DNA from: Kineococcus endophyticus
GTDB taxonomy: Bacteria > Actinomycetota > Actinomycetes > Actinomycetales > Kineococcaceae
NCBI RefSeq assembly: GCF_040796495.1
Contig: NZ_JBFNQN010000008.1
Coordinates: forward strand, 124,001-188,000
Reading direction: 5' to 3'
Length of the DNA: 64,000 nucleotides
A program made the position numbers and the translations under genes. The notes beneath the pieces were generated by a model that was given only the letters and a program-made list of their open reading frames with translations, ran no database searches and was not told where the DNA came from. Numbering within the stretch: the first letter of the stretch is position 1; every line of letters begins with the position of its first letter. This document shows, one piece after another, positions 35,064-43,220 of the stretch.

Positions 35064-35089
35064 GGGGGCTCCTGGGGTCGGGGATCGGG

Positions 35090-35842
35090 TCAGGACTGCT
35101 CGGCCATGCTCCACATCGACCACAGCGCCGTGCGCATCCGCCGGGGTTGCTGCAGGACGGTGACGACGGCGGAGGCGACGTCGTCGGGGGCCAGGAAACC
35201 GTCCTTGACGGGATCTCCCGCCGTCCTCCCGACGCCGTCGGCGAAACCCGTGTTCACCGCCGCCGGGGCGATGGTGCTGACGCGGACGCCGCGCTCCCGC
35301 AGTTCCCGGGCCAGCGAGGTCGCCAGACCCACCTGGCCGTGCTTGCTCGCCGCGTACACGGCCTCGTCCCCTCCCCCGGTGCCCAGCCCGGCCACGGAGG
35401 CGACCAGGACGACGTCACCACCGGCGTCTTCGTCCGCCGCGCGGTCGTCGAAGTGCTGCACCGCAGCCCGGACCGCCCACACCGTCCCGAGGAGGTTCGT
35501 GTCGACGATCGCCTGCAGCACGTCGTCGGGGTAGTCGCAGATGCCGCCGAACACCCCGATGCCTGCGTTGCAGACCACCGAGTCGAGGCGACCGAACCGG
35601 TGCACGGCCTCGGCGACGGCCTGGCGGGCCGCGTCCGGGGAACGCACGTCGAGCCGCACGGCGAGGAACTGCTCCGGCGGGTGACCCGAAGCCACCAGCG
35701 TCGCCCTGCCGGGGTCGAGGTCGGCCAGCACCACCCGGGCCCCGGCCTCCAGGAGTTGCCGCGCGGTGGCGGCTCCGATGCCTGCCCCCGCGCCGGTCAC
35801 CAGGACCACCGATCCGGTCAGGTCGCGGCGTTCAGCGGGCAC
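35090..35842 (-). CDS. Short-chain dehydrogenase/reductase
   Basis: A 250-residue classical SDR: cofactor motif VTGAGAGIGAATA, acidic pair after LADLDPGRA favouring NAD(H), NAG in VVCNAGIG, catalytic Ser in ASVAGLG and YAASKHGQVG with the Tyr/Lys pair. It lies between a transaldolase-like gene and a PfkB kinase under apparent SorC control, so a polyol or sugar is a likely substrate. The order would fit oxidation to a ketose, phosphorylation, then aldol cleavage. The start is GTG 35842. Confidence 0.87.
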   Translation of the reverse strand: MPAERRDLTGSVVLVTGAGAGIGAATARQLLEAGARVVLADLDPGRATLVASGHPPEQFLAVRLDVRSPDAARQAVAEAVHRFGRLDSVVCNAGIGVFGGICDYPDDVLQAIVDTNLLGTVWAVRAAVQHFDDRAADEDAGGDVVLVASVAGLGTGGGDEAVYAASKHGQVGLATSLARELRERGVRVSTIAPAAVNTGFADGVGRTAGDPVKDGFLAPDDVASAVVTVLQQPRRMRTALWSMWSMAEQS

Positions 35843-35882
35843 GTGCGGTCTCCTCGTCGAGGTGGGGGTTGCGAGCGGCGGT

Positions 35883-36530
35883 TCAGGCGCGGCGGAGCAC
35901 GAGGTCCTCGAACGTGGCGTGCGCGCGTTCGCTGTGCTCGTCGGTCTGGCAGGCGTCGAGGACGTCGGGGTGCGCGGTGAACGCCCTGATCCCGACGGCC
36001 AGGGCCTGTTCGACCGCCTGCGGGTTCCGCACGCTGGCGAGCAGAACCTGCGTCGGGCTGTCCCGCAGGGCCGCGTGCATGGCCCCGACGAGTCCGACGG
36101 GCGGTTCGCCGGTGCGGTCGGCGATCTGCCCGAAGTAGGGGGCGATCCACGCCGCGCCGACCTGTGCGGACATCGCCGCCTGGGCGACGGTGTTCACCGC
36201 GGTGATGAGCGTGGGGACGCCCGCGCGGCGCAGGACCGCGGCGGCGGAGAACCCCGCGCGCGTCGCGGTCAGCTTGACGACGACGCGGTCACCGAGGTCG
36301 GTGATGCGCGAGGCGTTGGCCACCATCTCGGACGGGCTGCTCCCCCACGTCTGGAAGAACACCTCCTCCGCACCGGCCGCCACGTAGCGGGAGTACAGCT
36401 CGGGGAAGTCGCCGGCGCCGCGGTCGGCGCGGTCGAGGATCGCCGGGTTGGACGTCACACCGCTCACCAGCCCGGCCCGGAGCAGGGCCTCGACCCGCTC
36501 GACGTCGGCGCTGTCCGCGTAGAACCTCAC
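35883..36530 (-). CDS. Transaldolase-family protein (fructose-6-phosphate-aldolase-like)
   Basis: 215 residues, the short form of the transaldolase family (FSA/TalC-like). The Schiff-base Lys86 is in RVVVKLTAT, matching FSA Lys85. YADSADVERVE at the start and GVTSNPAIL are also diagnostic. The usual TTNPS/T is changed to TSNPA, so the acceptor site may differ. These enzymes cleave or form C-C bonds in sugar phosphates or in free ketoses such as dihydroxyacetone. It is the first gene of the operon and is divergent from the SorC regulator. GTG 36530 is preceded by GGAGGAG. Confidence 0.87.
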   Translation of the reverse strand: MRFYADSADVERVEALLRAGLVSGVTSNPAILDRADRGAGDFPELYSRYVAAGAEEVFFQTWGSSPSEMVANASRITDLGDRVVVKLTATRAGFSAAAVLRRAGVPTLITAVNTVAQAAMSAQVGAAWIAPYFGQIADRTGEPPVGLVGAMHAALRDSPTQVLLASVRNPQAVEQALAVGIRAFTAHPDVLDACQTDEHSERAHATFEDLVLRRA

Positions 36531-36550
36531 GCACTCCTCCAGGCGCTCAG

Positions 36551-36570
36551 TTGAGCGGGGGTACGCTCAA
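36551..36570. promoter_or_regulatory. SorC operator candidate TTGAGCG-N6-CGCTCAA
   Basis: A perfect dyad with 7-bp arms, TTGAGCG (36551-36557) and CGCTCAA (36564-36570), in the 104-bp gap between the divergent transaldolase-like and SorC genes. Another half-site CGCTCA at 36544-36549 lies in line with it, so more than one dimer could bind, as expected for tetrameric SorC proteins. Confidence 0.6.
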
Positions 36571-36634
36571 CGGTGAACTGCACTATCGTGCCGCGGGAGT
36601 CCTGGTGTCAACGAAACCCGTCGGGAGGAGCCGC

Positions 36635-37570
36635 GTGGACAGCGCGCTGGAGGCCCTGCGAGCGACCACCGCCGCACGGCGCTACTACGTGGACGGGGCG
36701 ACCAAGAGCGCGATCGCCGACGAACTGCGGGTGTCTCGGTTCAAGGTGGCGCGCCTCATCGACCGCGCGGTGAAGGACGGCATCATCACCTTCACCGTGC
36801 GCGAACCGGCCGGTGTGCAGGTGGAGAGCTCGCTGCGGCTCGCGGCGCACCTGCAGGTCCCCGAGTGCGTGGTCGTGCCCACGGCGGCCGAGGCGCCCGA
36901 ACGACGACGCGCGGAACTCGGTGCGGCCGCCGCGCGGATCGTCGCCGGCCTCCTCGAGGACGGTCAGCGGCTCGGCATCACGTGGGGACGCACGTTGCGG
37001 GCGGTGGTCGACGCCCTGCCGGAACTGCCGAAGGTCGACGTCGTGCAGCTGGTCGGCGGCCTGGCCCAGGAACCCCTCGCCTCCGGCCCCGCCGACCTCG
37101 TGCGGGCGGTGGGCTCGCGCACCGCCGGCCGGGCCTGGGTCCTGCACGCCCCTCTCCTCGCCGACACCCCGGGCAGCGCCCGGACCCTGCGGGCCGAGAC
37201 GTCGATCGCGGCCACCCTCGCCCTGTACGGCGGGACGGACCGCGCCGTCGTCGGCATCGGCTCCTGGCGCGGCGACGGTTCGGGGTTGCGTTCGGCGCTG
37301 CCCGCCGCGGTGCAGACCGCCTGCGACGACGCGGGTGTCGTGGCCGACGTCGGAACGACGCTCCTCGCGCAGGACGGCTCGGTCCTCGAGGTTCCCGGGC
37401 TGTCGGACCGGGCGATCTCGGTGACCACCGAGGAACTGCGCTCCATCCCCGACGTCACGGCCGTCGCGGTCGGGGAGGACCGTGCGGACGCCGTCCGGGC
37501 GGCCTGCCGCAGCGGGATCGTCCACCGCCTGGTCACCGACCACCGGACCGCCGAGGCTCTGCTCGGCTGA
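36635..37570 (+). CDS. SorC/DeoR-type sugar-responsive regulator
   Basis: A 311-residue SorC-family protein: helix-turn-helix GATKSAIADELRVSRFKVARL (split by its turn) followed by the sugar-phosphate-binding domain with GITWGRTLRAVV, QLVGGL, GIGSW and a closing IVHRLVTDHRTAEALL. SorC proteins bind phosphorylated sugars and release DNA. It is divergent from the transaldolase-SDR-kinase operon and should regulate it. The GTG at 36635 follows GGGAGGAG by 4 bases; an in-frame GTG at 36605 would add ten residues without a clear ribosome site. Confidence 0.88.
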   Translation: MDSALEALRATTAARRYYVDGATKSAIADELRVSRFKVARLIDRAVKDGIITFTVREPAGVQVESSLRLAAHLQVPECVVVPTAAEAPERRRAELGAAAARIVAGLLEDGQRLGITWGRTLRAVVDALPELPKVDVVQLVGGLAQEPLASGPADLVRAVGSRTAGRAWVLHAPLLADTPGSARTLRAETSIAATLALYGGTDRAVVGIGSWRGDGSGLRSALPAAVQTACDDAGVVADVGTTLLAQDGSVLEVPGLSDRAISVTTEELRSIPDVTAVAVGEDRADAVRAACRSGIVHRLVTDHRTAEALLG

Positions 37571-37666
37571 CGTCCGAGGGCCTTCGACGAGGAGACGTCG
37601 CGCCTCCGGAACTGCCCGGGGACGGAGTTCCCGACCTGACGTCGCGCTGCAGTGCGGGACTCGGGG

Positions 37667-37696
37667 TTGACACGTTCGACTCCGAGTCGCTTGACT
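37667..37696 (+). promoter_or_regulatory. Promoter before SAM riboswitch
   Basis: TTGACA (37667-37672), a full -35 consensus, with TTGACT (37691-37696) as a weak -10 after 18 bases. Transcription would begin near 37702-37704, exactly at the 5' strand of riboswitch helix P1. An imperfect hairpin with GGAACT/AGTTCC arms at 37608-37631 may end the preceding sorC transcript. Confidence 0.55.
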
Positions 37697-37701
37697 GACC
37701 A

Positions 37702-37797
37702 CACCATCCAGAGCGGCCGAGAGACTTGGCTCGACGACGCCGCAGCAACCACCGGGTCCCACGGGTTCCGACAGGTGCTTCCGCCAAGACGATGGAG
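37702..37797 (+). promoter_or_regulatory. SAM riboswitch (S-box / SAM-I/IV clan)
   Basis: The sequence follows the S-box core in order: CCATCCAGAG (P1 5' strand and start of the internal loop), GAGAGACTTGGCTCGACGA (P2 with the GA kink region), GCAGCAACC (the conserved GCAACC), then a P3 hairpin and AGGTGCTTCCGCC (the GGUGCU-UCC box), and GATGG closing P1 against CCATC. The P4 arm of classical SAM-I seems absent, so it may be an actinobacterial SAM-I/IV variant. SAM binding normally switches downstream genes off when methionine is plentiful. It precedes a leader-peptide gene and the ABC operon. Confidence 0.85.
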
Positions 37798-37810
37798 TGC
37801 GGAGGACGTC

Positions 37811-37912
37811 GTGCAGAACGTGAACGGAGCCGCGGAGCGACCGCGGGTCCACCTGGTGCGCCGGCGCCACGTCGACCTCGCTCGGCAGTCGAGCAGCTGC
37901 TGTCCGGCCTGA
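37811..37912 (+). CDS. Short leader peptide ending in Cys-Cys-Pro-Ala
   Basis: A 33-codon frame starting at GTG 37811 with GGAGGA 5 bases before it. It ends RRRHVDLARQSSSCCPA. I recall many actinobacterial leader peptides with an RRHVDL-type core and a terminal Cys or Ser/Cys run before sulfur genes. The two Cys codons (TGC TGT, 37898-37903) sit at the foot of a hairpin that spans the stop codon. Ribosome stalling at these codons when cysteinyl-tRNA is short could alter the RNA fold and let transcription or translation proceed. A second in-frame GTG at 37820 is possible. Confidence 0.7.
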   Translation: MQNVNGAAERPRVHLVRRRHVDLARQSSSCCPA

Positions 37913-37918
37913 CCGGAC
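37902..37918 (+). terminator. Hairpin over leader stop codon, attenuator candidate
   Basis: GTCCGG, loop CCTGA, CCGGAC. The 5' arm begins inside the second Cys codon of the leader peptide, and the loop and 3' arm cover its TGA. A ribosome held at the Cys codons would keep this hairpin open. No T-run follows. A GC-rich 80-base stretch lies between it and the lipoprotein start. Confidence 0.5.
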
Positions 37919-38001
37919 CCTCACCCCCCACCTGCGCGGCGTCGCCCGCGGGCCTACCCCACCTGCTCACCTCGCTCGCGAGCACGTCCCCCAGGAGCAC
38001 T

Positions 38002-39645
38002 GTGCCCACCCGTCGGAGAACCCTGTCCACTGCCGCCGTTGCGGCTTCGGTCCTCTTGAGCGGCTGCGCCGCAACCTCGTCCGGGTCGGAAGGAGTGGGT
38101 CGCCGGGTCGATGGGGGGACCGCCGTCTACGCCACGGACCGGGAACCCACCTGCCTCGACCCGCACAACAGCGGGGACATGCCCCAGACCTACATCGCAC
38201 GGCAGTACCTCGACAGCCTCGTCTCGGCGACCTCCGACGGTCAGGTCGTCCCGTGGCTGGCGGACAGCTGGACGATCTCCCCGGACGGTCTGACGTACGA
38301 CTTCACCCTGAAGAAGGGTGTCGAATTCACCGACGGCACTCCCTTCGACGCCGCCGCGGTGGTGGCCAACTTCCACCAGATCCTCGACCCCGCGACGCAG
38401 TCGTCCACCGACCTGCTGTACCTGACGTCCTACTTCAAGCAGGCCGTGGCCGTCGACGACCACGTCGTCCGCATCGAGCTCCTGCGCCCTTACTCCCCCT
38501 TGCTCATCGCTCTGAGCCAGGCGTTCTTCGGCATGGAATCACCCAAGGCCATGGCCCGCGGCCTGGCCCAGAACTGCGTGTCGCCGGTCGGCACCGGACC
38601 CTTCGTGGTCAAGCGGTGGAACCGTGCCCGAGACGTGGAGCTCGTCGGGAACGAGAACTACAACTCCGCTCCGGCGAACGCCAAGCACCAGGGACCAGCC
38701 TACCTGGAGGGGGTGACCTGGCGGTTCCTCAAGGACAACACCACCCGCTACAGTGCGCTCGCCGGCGGTCAGGTGGACGCCATCTTCAACCTCCCCGCCG
38801 AGTCGCAGGAATCGGCGGAGTCCAATCCGGACCTGCAGCTCAGCAGCTTCGTCCACTCCGGTTCCCCCTTCAGCCTCGGTCTGAACACGCGCAGCGACGT
38901 CTTCTCCGACGTCCGCGTGCGCAAGGCGTTCGCGCACGCCTCCAACGCCCAGGCCGCCGTGCACAGCGCGTACGGCGGCGTCTACCCGTACGAGGGGAAC
39001 ACCATCTCCAGTGGAACCCCCTCCTACTCCGCAGCCTCGCACGACCCCTACCCCTACGACCCGGCCGAAGCCGGACGCCTCCTCGACGCGGCCGGCTGGA
39101 CCGGCCGGGACTCCGAGGGGTACCGCACCAAGGACGGCCGGCGGTTGACGGTGCTGCTGCCCTACAACTCCGACAGCGGGGAGACGCCCCCCGGGGACGT
39201 CACGATCCTGCAGAACATCCAGGCGGAGGAGAAGCTCGTCGGCATCGAGGTGGACCTCGAACCCCTCGACGGTTCTTCGATGAACTCCGTCTGGGGTGAC
39301 GAGACCAAGTACGACGCCCTGGGGACCTACTGGAACTCCCCCACCCCGCACGTCATGTACATCCAGTTCTCGCAGGCCACCCTCGACGTCGACAACGGCC
39401 AGAACGTGGCCTTCGACGCCGATCCCGCCCTGGACGACGTGCTGCTCAGGGCCAGTGCGACCACCGACCCGGGCACGCAGAAGGTGCTGTACGCCCAGGC
39501 GCAGCAGATGGTGGCCGACCACGCCTGGGCGGTCGGCCTCTACCCCGTCCAGACCCGACTCGCTGTGCGCAAGGAGCTGAAGGACGTCTGGATCGAGACG
39601 TCCGAGGGCGAACCGGTGCTGCACGACGCCTACCTGACGGAGTGA
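38002..39645 (+). CDS. ABC transporter solute-binding lipoprotein, family 5 (peptide/nickel type)
   Basis: 547 residues. The signal peptide is a lipoprotein type with Cys22 in VLLSGC. The body has the family-5 features: EPTCLDPHNSGD, ADSWTISPDGLTYDFTLKKGVEFTDGTPF, and AVGLYPVQTRLAVRKELKDVW near the end. The family binds oligopeptides, and also many small organic solutes. Because a SAM riboswitch and a Cys leader precede it and flavin monooxygenases of desulfurisation type follow, I infer an organosulfur ligand, for instance a thioether or sulfonated compound. GTG 38002 has AGGAG 4 bases upstream. Confidence 0.9.
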   Translation: MPTRRRTLSTAAVAASVLLSGCAATSSGSEGVGRRVDGGTAVYATDREPTCLDPHNSGDMPQTYIARQYLDSLVSATSDGQVVPWLADSWTISPDGLTYDFTLKKGVEFTDGTPFDAAAVVANFHQILDPATQSSTDLLYLTSYFKQAVAVDDHVVRIELLRPYSPLLIALSQAFFGMESPKAMARGLAQNCVSPVGTGPFVVKRWNRARDVELVGNENYNSAPANAKHQGPAYLEGVTWRFLKDNTTRYSALAGGQVDAIFNLPAESQESAESNPDLQLSSFVHSGSPFSLGLNTRSDVFSDVRVRKAFAHASNAQAAVHSAYGGVYPYEGNTISSGTPSYSAASHDPYPYDPAEAGRLLDAAGWTGRDSEGYRTKDGRRLTVLLPYNSDSGETPPGDVTILQNIQAEEKLVGIEVDLEPLDGSSMNSVWGDETKYDALGTYWNSPTPHVMYIQFSQATLDVDNGQNVAFDADPALDDVLLRASATTDPGTQKVLYAQAQQMVADHAWAVGLYPVQTRLAVRKELKDVWIETSEGEPVLHDAYLTE

Positions 39646-39652
39646 GACGACG

Positions 39653-40660
39653 ATGAGCACCTCCACCCCGACCCTCGAGGTCCGGCCCGCGGTGGCCCGC
39701 CCGTCCGGTCCGCGTCGTGCCGCGGCACGCCGGTGGGCCCTGAAGCTCGCCGGCGCGATCGGCCTCCTGTGGGCTGTCGGCACGATCGTCTTCCTGCTGG
39801 GGAACCTGGTCCCGGGGGACCCCGCCGTCGCGGTGCTGGGCGGTGCGTCCCAGCACCCCACCCCGGAGGCGGTCGCAGCCGTCCGAGCGGCCTACGGGTT
39901 CGACGACCCGCTGGTCGTGCAGTACCTGCACCACCTCGCCGGGTTGGCACGCTTCGACTTCGGCGAGTCGTACACGTTCAAGCAACCCGTCGTGGAAGTC
40001 ATCGGCAGCCAGTTCGGCCCGACCCTGGTGCTCACGGTGTCGGCGCTGGTCACGGCCTGGGTCCTGTCCGTCGCGTCGACGCTGCTGACGGCGGGGCGGA
40101 GCCGGTGGGCGACGACGGTGGGGTCCGGCGTCGAGGTCGTGGCCGCTGCTCTGCCCCAGTTCTGGCTGGGTCTCGTCCTGCTCGTCGTGGTCGCCGCCAA
40201 GCTCCAGTGGCTGCCGGTCATCGACAACGGGGTCGCCGGCCTGGTGCTGCCCACCCTGACCCTCGCGATCCCGCTGGCCGGTTTCCTCGGTCAGGTCACA
40301 CGGGACTAGTTCGAGAAGGCGCTCGGTGAACCCTTCGTCCTGTCCGCACGGGCCCGTGGCATGTCGGTGGCGGGTGTGCGGTGGCGGCACGTCCTCCGGC
40401 ACGCGGCGCTGCCCGGCATCAGCCTGTCCGGCTGGGCTCTGGGCTCGCTCATCAGCGGGGCGGTCGTCGTCGAGGCGATCTTCGCCCGGCAGGGGCTCGG
40501 TCAGGGCCTGGTCGGGGCCGTGGCGGCGCAGGACCTGCCGCTCGTCACCGGCATCACGTTCGTGGTCGCCCTCGTGTACGTGGTGGCCAACCTGCTGACC
40601 GACGCGGCGTTCGTCCTCGTCGACCCCCGTCTGCGTCACGCCCTGGGAGGCACCCGGTGA
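39653..40660 (+). pseudogene. DppB-type permease interrupted by in-frame TAG
   Basis: From ATG 39653 the frame encodes the N-terminal helix, the long periplasmic segment (GDPAVAVLGG, YGFDDPLVVQYLHHL, FGESYTFKQPV) and several TM helices, then hits TAG at 40307-40309 after GQVTRD. The same frame continues without a gap as FEKALGEPFVLSARARGMS (the EAA loop that docks to the ATPase) and more TM helices to 40660. One G-to-T change (GAG to TAG) would explain it. The first product of 218 residues lacks the ATPase-docking loop. The importer should fail unless the stop is read through or is a sequence error. Confidence 0.88.
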
Positions 40661-41538
40661 CCACCGTCGAGATCGCGACCGACCCGCAGGCCCACGCCTC
40701 CCCGGGGGTGGTCCGCAGGCCACGGTCCTCCTGGCGCTCCCCCGCCCTGCTGCTCGCACTGGCGGTGATCGCGCTGGTCGCGCTGGCGGCCCTCCTCCCG
40801 GGTGCCCTCACCCGCCAGGACCCGCTCGTCATCCACCTCGACCAGAGCTTCGCCGCCCCGTCCGCGGAGCACTGGTTCGGCAACGACCAGTCCGGCCGGG
40901 ACGTCTTCGCCCGTGTCGTGCACGGGACCCGGCAGTCCGTCCTCATCGGCCTCGGCGCCACCGCCCTGGCCATGGCCGGCGCGCTCGTCCTCGGACTGCT
41001 GGCCGGCCTCGGGTCGCGGTTCACCGACGGGGCCGTGAACCGCGCGGTCGAGGTCCTGTACGCCTTCCCCGGGCTCCTCCTGGCCCTCGTGCTCATCACC
41101 GTCTTCGGGAACGGCGCGCTGACGCAGATCGTCGCCGTGGGGGTGGCGTCCCTGCCGGGGTACACCCGCATGGTCCGCGGTCAGGTGCTCGCGGTGCGGT
41201 TTGCGCCGTACGTGCAGGCGGCCCGCACGCTGGGCCACCCGTCGCGGACGATCGTGGCCCGGACGATCCTGCCGAACGCCTTCCGCCCGCTCGTCGCCCT
41301 GATCACCCTCGGCGTGGGGCAGGCGATCGTCTGGGCCGCCGCACTGGGCTTCCTCGGCCTGGGCGTCCAACCCCCCGCGCCGGAGTGGGGGGCGATGCTG
41401 AACGCCGGCCGCAACTACCTCCAGCAGGCCTGGTGGCTCGACTTCTTCCCCGGTGCGGTCATCATCCTCACCACGCTCGCGGTCACCGTCCTGGGCCGCT
41501 TCCTGCAGAACGCCACCCGACCCGGGAGCCCCTCGTGA
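40657..41538 (+). CDS. DppC-type ABC permease
   Basis: A 293-residue inner-membrane permease with six predicted TM helices. Typical markers: HWFGNDQSGRDVFARVVHGTR after the first helix, the EAA loop YVQAARTLGHPSRTIVARTILPNAF, and LGFLGLGVQPPAPEWGAML near the end. It would pair with the interrupted DppB-type subunit to form the channel. The GTG start overlaps the previous stop (GTGA). It is intact, as are all later genes of the operon, which argues that any loss of function in the first permease is recent. Confidence 0.9.
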   Translation: MTTVEIATDPQAHASPGVVRRPRSSWRSPALLLALAVIALVALAALLPGALTRQDPLVIHLDQSFAAPSAEHWFGNDQSGRDVFARVVHGTRQSVLIGLGATALAMAGALVLGLLAGLGSRFTDGAVNRAVEVLYAFPGLLLALVLITVFGNGALTQIVAVGVASLPGYTRMVRGQVLAVRFAPYVQAARTLGHPSRTIVARTILPNAFRPLVALITLGVGQAIVWAAALGFLGLGVQPPAPEWGAMLNAGRNYLQQAWWLDFFPGAVIILTTLAVTVLGRFLQNATRPGSPS

Positions 41539-43220
41539 ACCCACTCCACCCCAGCGACCCCCCGCAGCACGATGCCCTCGTGCGGGTCAGGGACCTGTCG
41601 GTCTCCTTCGGCGACCGCCAGGTCGTCCACGACGTGTCCTTCGACCTCACGGCGGGTACCTGCGTCGCGATCGTCGGGGAGTCCGGCTCGGGCAAGAGCG
41701 TGTCCGCCCGGTCCCTCCTGGGGCTCACCGGACCGGGTTCGACGATCCACGCCGGCGAACTCTCCTTCGCCGGTCGCGACCTGCGGGCGCTGTCCGACCG
41801 CGCCTGGCGCAGAGTCCGAGGCCGCGACATCGGCCTGGTCCTGCAGGACGCGCTGGTCTCCCTGGACCCCCTGCGCCGCGTCGGCGACGAGGTCGCCGAA
41901 CCCCTGCGGCTGCACGGGGTCGGCCGCCGCCGGGAACGGCACGAGCGGGCCGTCGCCCTGCTGGGGGACGTCGGTGTGCCCGAACCCTCGTGGCGCGCCC
42001 GGCAGCGGCCGGCGGAACTGTCGGGCGGTCTGCGTCAGCGAGCGCTCATCGCCGCGGGCATCGCGCTGGACCCGCCCGTCCTCATCGCCGACGAACCGAC
42101 CACCGCGCTGGACGCGACAGTGCAGGCGCAGGTCCTCGACCTGCTCGCCGACGGTGTGGCCCGCGGTCGGAGCCTGCTGCTCATCAGTCACGACCTCGCC
42201 GTCGTGGACCGGCTGGCGGACACCGTCCTGGTGCTCCGCGAGGGGAGCGTCGTCGAGTCCGGCCCGACGGCGCAGGTGCTGGGTGACCCCCGGCACGAGT
42301 ACACCCGCCGGCTCATCGCGGCCGTACCCTCCGCGCAGTCGCGCGGGGAGAGGTTGTCCTCCCCGGCGGGCCCGGGGACGACGGCGGTGCCGCGTCCGCG
42401 GACCTCCGTCCTCCCGGCGCCGGTGGACGACACCCCTGCGCTGCTGCGGGTGTCCTCGGTCTCGAAGCACTACCGAGGCCCCGACGGCGTGACGCGCACC
42501 GTTCTCGACGACGTGTCGTTCGACGTCCGTCGCGGCGAGACCGTCGGCATCGTCGGGGAGTCGGGGTCCGGCAAGAGCACAGCCGCGGCGATCGCACTGG
42601 CCCTGGTGGAACCCGACGGGGGTGCCGTGGAGTTCGCCGGGCTCCCCTGGACGGGAGTCACCGAGAAGCAGCGCCGACCGCGGCGTCGTCGCCTCGGCTA
42701 CGTCCACCAGGACCCGTTGAGCTCGTTCGACCCCCGCCACGACGTGCGCCGCATCCTTCTGGACGCCGTCGGTCGGGTGGAGGAGGACCCGGCCGGTCGC
42801 GTCTCGGAACTCCTCGACCACGTGGGGTTGTCCGCTCGCCACCTCCACGACCACCCGTTGCGGTTGTCGGGTGGGCAGCGGCAGCGGGTGGCCATCGCCC
42901 GTGCCCTGGCCACCCGCCCTGACCTGGTGGTCTGCGACGAACCCGTCTCCGCCCTCGACGTGTCGATCCAGGCCCAGGTGCTCGACCTCCTGGGGGACCT
43001 GCAGGACGAGCTCGGCACGGCGTACCTGTTCATCAGCCACGACCTCGGGGTCGTGCACCACCTCAGCGACCGTGTGCTCGTCGTCCAGGGGGGACGCATC
43101 GTGGAGGAGGGCGACGCCGACCAGGTCTTCGAGCAACCCCGGCACCCGTACACGCAGGCACTGCTGGCAGCGGTCCCCCGGATCCGCCGCTCCACCGGCG
43201 TCCCGGGAGCCCGCCCGTGA
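41535..43220 (+). CDS. Fused DppD-DppF ABC ATPase
   Basis: 561 residues containing two complete ATPase modules that are separate genes in most importers. Module 1 (about 15-265): Walker A GESGSGKS, signature LSGGLRQRA, Walker B LIADEPT, switch His in ISHD. Module 2 (about 305-550): GESGSGKST, LSGGQRQRVAIARAL, VVCDEPVSALD, ISHDLG. Each ends in the oligopeptide-type tail (HEYTRRLIAAVP, HPYTQALLAAVP). Both sites look active. The start overlaps the permease stop (GTGA). The product supplies energy for the riboswitch-controlled importer. Confidence 0.93.
   Translation: MNPLHPSDPPQHDALVRVRDLSVSFGDRQVVHDVSFDLTAGTCVAIVGESGSGKSVSARSLLGLTGPGSTIHAGELSFAGRDLRALSDRAWRRVRGRDIGLVLQDALVSLDPLRRVGDEVAEPLRLHGVGRRRERHERAVALLGDVGVPEPSWRARQRPAELSGGLRQRALIAAGIALDPPVLIADEPTTALDATVQAQVLDLLADGVARGRSLLLISHDLAVVDRLADTVLVLREGSVVESGPTAQVLGDPRHEYTRRLIAAVPSAQSRGERLSSPAGPGTTAVPRPRTSVLPAPVDDTPALLRVSSVSKHYRGPDGVTRTVLDDVSFDVRRGETVGIVGESGSGKSTAAAIALALVEPDGGAVEFAGLPWTGVTEKQRRPRRRRLGYVHQDPLSSFDPRHDVRRILLDAVGRVEEDPAGRVSELLDHVGLSARHLHDHPLRLSGGQRQRVAIARALATRPDLVVCDEPVSALDVSIQAQVLDLLGDLQDELGTAYLFISHDLGVVHHLSDRVLVVQGGRIVEEGDADQVFEQPRHPYTQALLAAVPRIRRSTGVPGARP

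Noticed and set aside
37608-37631. GGAACT-N12-AGTTCC hairpin as an operator of the riboswitch operon
   Set aside because: It lies upstream of the -35 and just after sorC, so a weak terminator for sorC is the simpler reading; arms are only 6 bp.
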